Source of the DNA: Legionella nautarum
GTDB taxonomy: Bacteria; Pseudomonadota; Gammaproteobacteria; Legionellales; Legionellaceae
Length of the DNA: 64,000 bases
NCBI RefSeq assembly: GCF_001467895.1
Contig: NZ_LNYO01000004.1
Span: 1 to 64,000, forward strand
Direction: 5' to 3'
Shown: in pieces, positions 58,553-64,000 of the stretch
How the letters are laid out: each line of letters opens with the position of its first letter
Numbering within the stretch: position 1 is the stretch's first letter
The notes under the pieces: model-generated
Told to the model about the DNA's origin: nothing
Seen by the model: only the letters and a program-made list of their open reading frames with translations
Databases searched by the model: none
Made by a program: the position numbers and the translations under genes

Positions 58553-59288
58553 GGTCAACCTCTTTTAGTTGCTGCGAGGTTTTTCCATAGCGTCTTTCTC
58601 TTCGACTAAAACTAGCTAAGGCTTTTTGAAATTCATTAACATCGAAATCAGGCCAATGTACGTTAGAAAAATACAGCTCAGTATAGGCCAATTGCCATAG
58701 AAAAAAATTAGAAATTCGCTGTTCCCCGCTCGTGCGGATGAATAAATCGGGGTCTGTTAAACCCGAAGTACTTAGGGACTGTGCAAAAAGCGCTTCATCA
58801 ATCTCATCAATAGTCAGCTCACCGGCCTTTACTTTTTGTGCAAGGTTTTTTGTCGCTTGTACTAAATCCCATTTGCCCCCATAGTTCACAACAATGTTCA
58901 AAGTCAATCGGTTATTAACTTCGGTCAATTTTTCGGCAGCGGACATTTGTTCACGAAGGGCTGATGATAAAGCAGCTCGATCACCTGTAAAACACAAACG
59001 CACACCATGTTGATGTAATTCTTGTACCTCATGGCCTAAGGCTTCTATAAAAAGTTGCATAAGAAACTCAACTTCATTTTCAGGCCTTGACCAGTTTTCA
59101 CTACTAAAAGCAAATAAACTGAGAACCGGTATTTGGCTTTGCAAACAACAACGAATTACTGATTTGACCGATTCAACACCAGCACGATGACCTTCAACGC
59201 GCAATAGACCTCGGCTTTGTGCCCAACGACCATTACCATCCATTACTATGGCAATATGTTGGGGTAAGATATCATTCAACCCATTCAT
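58545..59288 (-). CDS. uppS: Undecaprenyl diphosphate synthase
   Basis: cis-Prenyltransferase giving the undecaprenyl carrier. [15 protein letters not shown] contains the catalytic Asp; [25 protein letters not shown] and [10 protein letters not shown] match the family throughout. 247 residues. It is the first gene of this minus-strand cluster in the window; frr, pyrH or tsf do not follow upstream. Confidence 0.96.
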   Translation of the reverse strand: MNGLNDILPQHIAIVMDGNGRWAQSRGLLRVEGHRAGVESVKSVIRCCLQSQIPVLSLFAFSSENWSRPENEVEFLMQLFIEALGHEVQELHQHGVRLCFTGDRAALSSALREQMSAAEKLTEVNNRLTLNIVVNYGGKWDLVQATKNLAQKVKAGELTIDEIDEALFAQSLSTSGLTDPDLFIRTSGEQRISNFFLWQLAYTELYFSNVHWPDFDVNEFQKALASFSRRERRYGKTSQQLKEVDHV

Positions 59289-59589
59289 CCAACAAATATA
59301 TAAAAGGTCACTAGTCTAACCGCTTTGGAGCAAAATATTAAGTACCAGATGATTGCTATTCCTAATCTCTTAATAGAAATTGTTAATGTACAGGGGCAAT
59401 CCCCCCATTTATAACTGAAGCTAAAAGTAGAGGATTAGGCCACTAGAGCCAGTTTTTGCTTTGGAGTAATATTATGAAAGAGCTACTTGTGTAAAGTTGC
59501 CGGTTATCGCAGTTATCCAGTCACTACCCCTTCTTGAGTAACTTTTCCAATTTTTGCTTTTATGGGTTTCTGCTTCTGTTCGGCCTGGT

Positions 59590-59814
59590 GTGTACGTCGC
59601 AACTGTTTTCGGACAACATTAGTTCCCTTTTTCAATGAAATAGTTGGCACTGTTAAGGTAGTTGCACTAAATTAGAACAAAAAAACTTCAAATGATGATA
59701 AAAGCAAGTTTGAATTGAAATAAAAAGAGTTATTTTTTTCATAACGGCTATTTTGTGTGTGATAAGTTTTAATTAAATCCTGAAATGTTGTCCGAAAACA
59801 GTTGCGACTTACAC
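59590..59814. mobile_element. MITE-like element with 31-base inverted ends
   Basis: gtgtacgtcgcaactgtttt plus cggacaacatt (59590-59620) is repeated inverted at 59784-59814 with one mismatch. The inside is 163 bases of AT-rich DNA with no coding capacity. Ends this long and this well preserved look like those of a DNA transposon whose transposase is missing. The bases next to the ends (cctgg and cctag) are only nearly alike, so no target duplication is claimed. Confidence 0.7.
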
Positions 59815-59887
59815 CCTAGGCCTACTTGTATTATCAACGTCCAAATCTTTATTTAGACTTTGCAATTGGTCTTTATAAATGCCTATA

Positions 59888-60124
59888 CTATTTTTTATAC
59901 TCTGCCATTTTTTCTGTCAGAATTTAAAGATTCTGTGTTTTGAAAGATCATCTTCTTGGCCATTTCTATTTCACCCTGAACATTTCTGTCTCGCGACGAT
60001 CTATTTGCAGGCTTTCTTTGTAATTTTCCGACTTGTTCTCGATAGGGCTGCATTAAAGATTCAAATACTGCTTGAAGAAACTTTCAATATAAAGCCAATG
60101 TTCTTAAGAAATTAATTTTATTCA
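59888..60124 (-). pseudogene. Possible broken small gene
   Basis: A minus-strand frame reads MNKINFLRTLALY, then one TGA, then 59 more codons (KFLQAVFESLMQPYREQVGK onward, hydrophilic and helix-like) to a stop. The single in-frame stop in an otherwise open frame with a charged helical sequence suggests a decayed coding fragment. The composition is not decisive and no family is recognised. Confidence 0.25.
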
Positions 60125-60263
60125 TATTAAACAGAACCTCTGAGTATTAAACATGCTTCTGAAAATGACAAGAACGGCTAAAATGGGAATTTGCCGGCCG
60201 AAACCCCTTCTTGCCATTCTTTTTCCGACAATTGTGATTAGCTCAAAACCGACCGTTTGTAAC

Positions 60264-60297
60264 AGCTCAGATCCCCCTGTGCATGGGGATCTGAGCT
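60264..60297. terminator. Perfect 13-base hairpin
   Basis: AGCTCAGATCCCC and GGGGATCTGAGCT pair fully around an eight-base loop, 27 bases after the stop of the minus-strand gene at 60324-62060. No T-run follows, but the position suggests a transcription end or an mRNA 3' stabiliser for that gene. Confidence 0.5.
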
Positions 60298-60323
60298 TGT
60301 CCGAAGAATAGTCCATCTTTAAT

Positions 60324-62060
60324 TCACATCAATAAACAGGCCTGATCAGCTTTATCGAATGATTCACCAGGTTTAGGCTGATGAGAATTATGGAATCCAT
60401 AGGGATTAGTGCCTTGCCCTCGCGTTGGTCTTTGAGGTTGACGATTTCTATTGGAATTGGATGAGTCAGAAGTTTCCAGCATGCCTAACCGTTTAGCAGC
60501 AGCAACAAGTTTTTGTGCGGCCTCATAACCTTCTCTATTTTTAAAATCGCTAGGTTTGCTCGCTGCCCATTCTTCAAGCAAACCAGGGGGGTATTGGGAT
60601 AAAATAAACTTGTAGCCTATATCTGATCCAATATTAAAACAGTCTTTCAATTCAGAAGGAGCAGTTTGCACTGCCTCACGAACTTCTGCTGTTCGTTCTC
60701 CCCATTCAGAGAAATCACTGTTAAATACACGGCCGATAGTCAAGGAGAACAAAGACTCGATTGCTGCTTCAATGGAATCGATTGATTCAGATTGAGCAGG
60801 GATAAGATACACAAATAAGGAATCATAATTTTGGCCTGCAATAGTGATAGGATGATTTAAAGCTAAGCCGCAATGGGTCATTAAAAATTGCAATAATTGG
60901 GTATCTTTTTCATAGCTTGGATCGTTAAGTAGCTTTTCCTTAGAAAAACTAAAATGAAAAGGTTTAAGTTTTTCCGCTTCTTCAAATCGTTTTTGCAAAA
61001 GTAATTGATGCAAGAGGGCTTCCCCACAATTTCTTACATTTTGTTCGATTGCTCTTAGTTGTGCTAACTTAGCTATGCTGATATTTTTTAATTTGGGCCT
61101 TTTTCCTTGCCCCTCCGTCTTATCTTCGAGACGGACAATATGAGCCTGGATTGAGCCATAAAGTTTTAATAAATCTTCCACCTCGATGTCTAGCTTTAGA
61201 CTGATTAAAAAATCGGCTTGGATTTTAAAGTCATCAATTTTTTGATTAAATCTTTTCTCTTCTCGGGAACATTTTACTCGTGCTCTTCGCTTTCTAACAG
61301 GGGCAACAGTAACGGGAATCTCTTCATCTGCATCAGTCTCCGTTTTAGTCTCTTCTGGCAAGGGAGGAGATTCTGCTTGTGCTGCTACTTTCTTAGTTAA
61401 CCGTTCTTCGATGACTGATTTCATTTTTGAAATAAGTCTAAGTTCATTGATGCGCTTTTGTTTATCCAAGGGAAGAAGGAGCACTAAAGTTTCTTCTATC
61501 GCAGCTAGGGCCTCTTTATACTCTTCACTGACTAAGGATTGAGCAGATAAATCGCTTGCCAGTTTATCTCTTTGCGCATGTTCAGCTCGCAATTGATCGA
61601 CTCGCTCTTTGAGCTCTTCCTTTACTTGTTTGATAAAAGGGAAGGCATGTGTTCTGGCCAGCTGTTTGAATTGTTGGTTTAATTCAGGCATAGGAAAATT
61701 TGCCCAACCTGTTTCCGTATCCTTAGATTCAATAGAAAATTGCGGCTCCCACATTCTATCACTGGTATCAAAATAGACATGCAATCGATACTTCACCCCA
61801 GCTCTCTCTAGAAATCCTGTATAATGGTATTCAGAAAGGACGGCGGTGGAATTATTCATTTTCTTATGAATACTGATATGATGACTGCTTAGCGTAAAAA
61901 CCCCGTCAGTAGATTTTAAAACTTGTTCTTCAACGGGTAATTCAATTAAAAAGTAACTTTTTTCTTTGTTGGCAATTAATTGAATTTTTTCTAATGTCTC
62001 GTTGTATTTACCAGCGTGATATTGCTGTTCTATAAAATTAAAAAGTCTGTTATTGGCCAT
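60324..62060 (-). CDS. Effector-like coiled-coil protein ending in a CaaX box
   Basis: A 578-residue soluble protein with no signal peptide and no recognised enzyme domain. It is rich in charged helices; coiled-coil-like stretches lie at about 140-240 (FIKQVKEELKERVDQLRAEH, then ISKMKSVIEERLTKKV) and around 280-345. A basic patch RKRRARVKCSREEKR is at about 257-271. The C-terminal 60 residues are Asn/Gln/Pro/Gly-rich and end in DKADQACLLM. CLLM fits the CaaX prenylation motif used by some Legionella effectors to reach host membranes. The gene is divergent from 62323-63033. Function unknown; an effector role is inferred. Confidence 0.65.
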   Translation of the reverse strand: MANNRLFNFIEQQYHAGKYNETLEKIQLIANKEKSYFLIELPVEEQVLKSTDGVFTLSSHHISIHKKMNNSTAVLSEYHYTGFLERAGVKYRLHVYFDTSDRMWEPQFSIESKDTETGWANFPMPELNQQFKQLARTHAFPFIKQVKEELKERVDQLRAEHAQRDKLASDLSAQSLVSEEYKEALAAIEETLVLLLPLDKQKRINELRLISKMKSVIEERLTKKVAAQAESPPLPEETKTETDADEEIPVTVAPVRKRRARVKCSREEKRFNQKIDDFKIQADFLISLKLDIEVEDLLKLYGSIQAHIVRLEDKTEGQGKRPKLKNISIAKLAQLRAIEQNVRNCGEALLHQLLLQKRFEEAEKLKPFHFSFSKEKLLNDPSYEKDTQLLQFLMTHCGLALNHPITIAGQNYDSLFVYLIPAQSESIDSIEAAIESLFSLTIGRVFNSDFSEWGERTAEVREAVQTAPSELKDCFNIGSDIGYKFILSQYPPGLLEEWAASKPSDFKNREGYEAAQKLVAAAKRLGMLETSDSSNSNRNRQPQRPTRGQGTNPYGFHNSHQPKPGESFDKADQACLLM

Positions 62061-62322
62061 TTTTTTTCAAGTTAAATTAATAATTTTTCATTATAACCAG
62101 AAATTATTCAATTTAAAATAAAAGAATAAATTTTTTAACGCTGGAATCTAGAGCTCTTTGTCCCAGCTAATTAAGCAATGAAGAATCCCCCCGATCACAG
62201 TTCTTAAAACAGTTACCAACAAATAGAGCCCCTACTCACCCCGGGGTCTATTTACTTTCAATATGGTTATGTTGATTGAAATATAATACAATTGTCAATT
62301 TTATACTTAGTTGGTAATAAGT

Positions 62323-63033
62323 ATGTATTCGAGATTGGTTATAGAGAAACTTCGTTTTAAAGTTGTAATGAAGCGATATGTTCAAAGCAAATCTAGCCCA
62401 GTTTTTTTTCAACCTGATGATAGGGCAAAGGAAATCTCTCAAAAAGGAGCAAAATTTGTAGAAAATATTTTCAGATTAAAAAGCATTCCCGAGGCACTTT
62501 CCGGACGAAATGATGATTTTTATGCAGATGTTTTATCTCATGCAACAAATTTTATACAAGATCCTTCTACAGAGAATTTTAAAAAATTTAAGTTATCGTT
62601 GCTAAGACTTGAAATAGATTATCATTTTTTTAAGGCAAAACTATTAAGAGAAGCATTTATTCCCGCAGCCTTTATTTCAGGTATAATGGGAGCTAGCCTC
62701 ACTTTAATACTCGCAGGAATACTTGCCCTAACAGTTGGCACAGCAGTAGCAATGAACCCTGTTGGATTAATAACTATAGGACTATTGGCTGCAGTGGTAG
62801 GAACTACCTTAATAGTAACGAATTTGTATCCTTATTATAAGTTACACAGAGATAGCAAACTTGATGATTTTGTAGCATTTTATGATTGTTTAAATGAATG
62901 TGAAGATTTTAATAAGGCATTTTCGACTGACACGTCATTGCTAGCTTATCGAATAGGGCATGCTGGTGACGACGGTCGCGGAATTATCTATTACCAAGAT
63001 GATTCTACACCCTGCCATTCTGCGAGACTGTAA
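62323..63033 (+). CDS. Two-helix membrane protein, effector-like, unknown
   Basis: About 236 residues. A hydrophilic helical N-terminus is followed by two long hydrophobic segments (FIPAAFISGIMGASLTLILA with GILALTV, then PVGLITIGLLAAVVGTTLIV), typical of a membrane hairpin, and a polar C-terminal part containing AFYDCLNECEDF. No signal peptide. The ATG at 62323 begins MYSRLVIEKL; a TTG at 62311 is in frame and an ATG at 62368 is a weaker alternative. The family was not recognised. The context among effector-like genes suggests, but does not prove, a secreted protein. Confidence 0.55.
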   Translation: MYSRLVIEKLRFKVVMKRYVQSKSSPVFFQPDDRAKEISQKGAKFVENIFRLKSIPEALSGRNDDFYADVLSHATNFIQDPSTENFKKFKLSLLRLEIDYHFFKAKLLREAFIPAAFISGIMGASLTLILAGILALTVGTAVAMNPVGLITIGLLAAVVGTTLIVTNLYPYYKLHRDSKLDDFVAFYDCLNECEDFNKAFSTDTSLLAYRIGHAGDDGRGIIYYQDDSTPCHSARL

Positions 63034-63306
63034 CCTATCATCCCCAGAGATAACCGTAGTACGACCCTACTTCTGCCAGTTAAGGAAATGAATTATGACA
63101 CTGTAATTTCCTTAACAATTTTATTCTTAAAACAAGCCGCCTTGCTTAAGATTGACGACTCCCTTGCAAAAACGAACGATAGTTTATACTTCAGGGTAAA
63201 ACTATAAGGTGTAGTAGTTCAAACTTGATTTGACAATTGCCGTTTTTTAGAAGTGTCTGTCAAATGAAATTAGTTTATAAATTTTTCCATCCAGATTTGT
63301 TTGCCA

Positions 63307-64000
63307 TCAACCAAAGTTAGATTTTAATGATTCCTCATCACTAGGACTATTATCTTTTTTACGTGCTTCTTCCAATTGTCGATATAAATTACCTAAATCT
63401 CCTTGCTCAGCAATTTTTTGGTCTGCGGCATTTAAATCAGCCCCATCTAGAATCTTTTGACTAATATTCTGTTTTTGGGTGGCAGAATAGGCACCAAAGA
63501 AAGAACCCCAAAAGTGATTATATTCGGCGCCCAGTGTAACTCTTTGCTGATAGGTATAGTTTAATTGTCTAATCTGTTCAATTATTCTTTCTACTTCGTT
63601 TTGCTGTAATTCGACATCAACAGGGTACTCCGAAGCAAATTTGGTTGCTGCCTGCAATGCCTCGGCGGAAGTAAATTTCGCTGCATTTTTTACTATCGGG
63701 CTAGCTCTCAATGCTTCAACAGTTATCTGCCGATTTTCTTTATACAGGCCAACAGCCTGGCCGATCATTGTTGCGACGTAACGCCCACAATTAACCGTAT
63801 CAAAGGTACCTTGATAGAGATCTCTAGGATCGATCAATTGACTTCCGGGCATATCAATGGGATCCCCTTGAGCAATTCTAAGCCTAATGTGATTGACACC
63901 AAAAAGGCCATCCAATCGGCCTTTGCCAACTTCAGGAATGAGATGGGTTATCTCAACTTCATCTAAAACCACTCCTTGTCTTTTCAACTCATCAATTATT
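63307..64000 (-). CDS. C-terminal part of an effector-like protein (5' end outside window)
   Basis: The frame stays open to the right edge (residues IIDELKRQGVVLDE), so the gene is cut. At least 230 residues are visible. The segment LIDPRDLYQGTFDTVNCGRY with VATMIG resembles the Gln...Asn-Cys-Gly region of clan CE (Ulp1/YopJ-like) cysteine proteases; the matching His would lie upstream outside the window. The C-terminal half is helical, ending in a charged tail (LEEARKKDNSPSDEESLKSN). The 273 bases between it and the convergent neighbour show nothing else. Confidence 0.55.
   Translation of the reverse strand, partial: IIDELKRQGVVLDEVEITHLIPEVGKGRLDGLFGVNHIRLRIAQGDPIDMPGSQLIDPRDLYQGTFDTVNCGRYVATMIGQAVGLYKENRQITVEALRASPIVKNAAKFTSAEALQAATKFASEYPVDVELQQNEVERIIEQIRQLNYTYQQRVTLGAEYNHFWGSFFGAYSATQKQNISQKILDGADLNAADQKIAEQGDLGNLYRQLEEARKKDNSPSDEESLKSNFG

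Noticed and set aside
59879-60115. A plus-strand 78-codon gene
   Set aside because: It is Phe/Cys/Leu-rich as expected for the antisense of an AT-rich coding stretch; the minus frame looks more protein-like.

Overview
The window looks like a chromosomal segment of a Legionella species or close relative. The inference rests on low GC, a gammaproteobacterial housekeeping gene set, several large eukaryote-like or coiled-coil proteins typical of Dot/Icm effector repertoires, and three tandem TTAAT-type boxes matching the PmrA binding pattern known from Legionella effector promoters. The species cannot be decided from sequence reading alone.

Layout. 1-2.9 kb: repeats, then a minus-strand set (saccharopine dehydrogenase-like, DUF2269 membrane protein, YheT-like hydrolase) downstream of hemE. 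4-9 kb: plus strand, a zinc phospholipase C-like protein behind a PmrA-type box, folB, and a divergent P1B-type ATPase. 9-17.4 kb: FtsN-like SPOR protein and argS, a cyclic-nucleotide-binding protein, mltA, a repeat-rich gap, a lipoprotein, radA and an FAD oxidoreductase. 17.6-21.7 kb: xseB-ispA, mscS, a YdjM-like protein, a cinA-like gene whose 3' end overlaps obgE. 21.7-26.4 kb: obgE, rpmA, rplU, and divergent rplY, pth, ychF. 26.4-33.6 kb: accessory genes (Ras-like GTPase with a membrane hairpin, beta-carbonic anhydrase with an extra domain, calpain-like protease, diguanylate cyclase), then ispB and tRNA-Pro(CGG). 33.7-49.6 kb: an accessory island with a 4179-residue protein, a SET-TPR protein, another PmrA-box gene and the decayed tail of a related gene. 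49.6-59.3 kb: minus-strand envelope cluster serS-lpxA-fabZ-lpxD-skp-bamA-rseP-cdsA-uppS. 59.3-64 kb: a MITE-like element, a possibly broken gene and three effector-like genes, one ending in a CaaX box and one cut by the right edge.

Most notable are: (i) the 12.5-kb gene, with a DUF3638/DUF3645-type helicase-like core (Walker A K1961, DEVH at 2091, RMRG at 2580), a possible His-Asn-Gln-Cys protease site near the N-terminus, and about 3.5 long alpha-helical repeats at the C-terminus; (ii) a bacterial calpain-like protein with Cys48, His301 and Asn323; (iii) three PmrA-type boxes, each in front of an effector-like gene and two with identical spacing to a -10 hexamer; (iv) a C-terminal CLLM prenylation motif. 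Together they suggest accessory islands of secreted host-directed proteins set between housekeeping operons, with short MITE and REP-like repeats at many of the boundaries.
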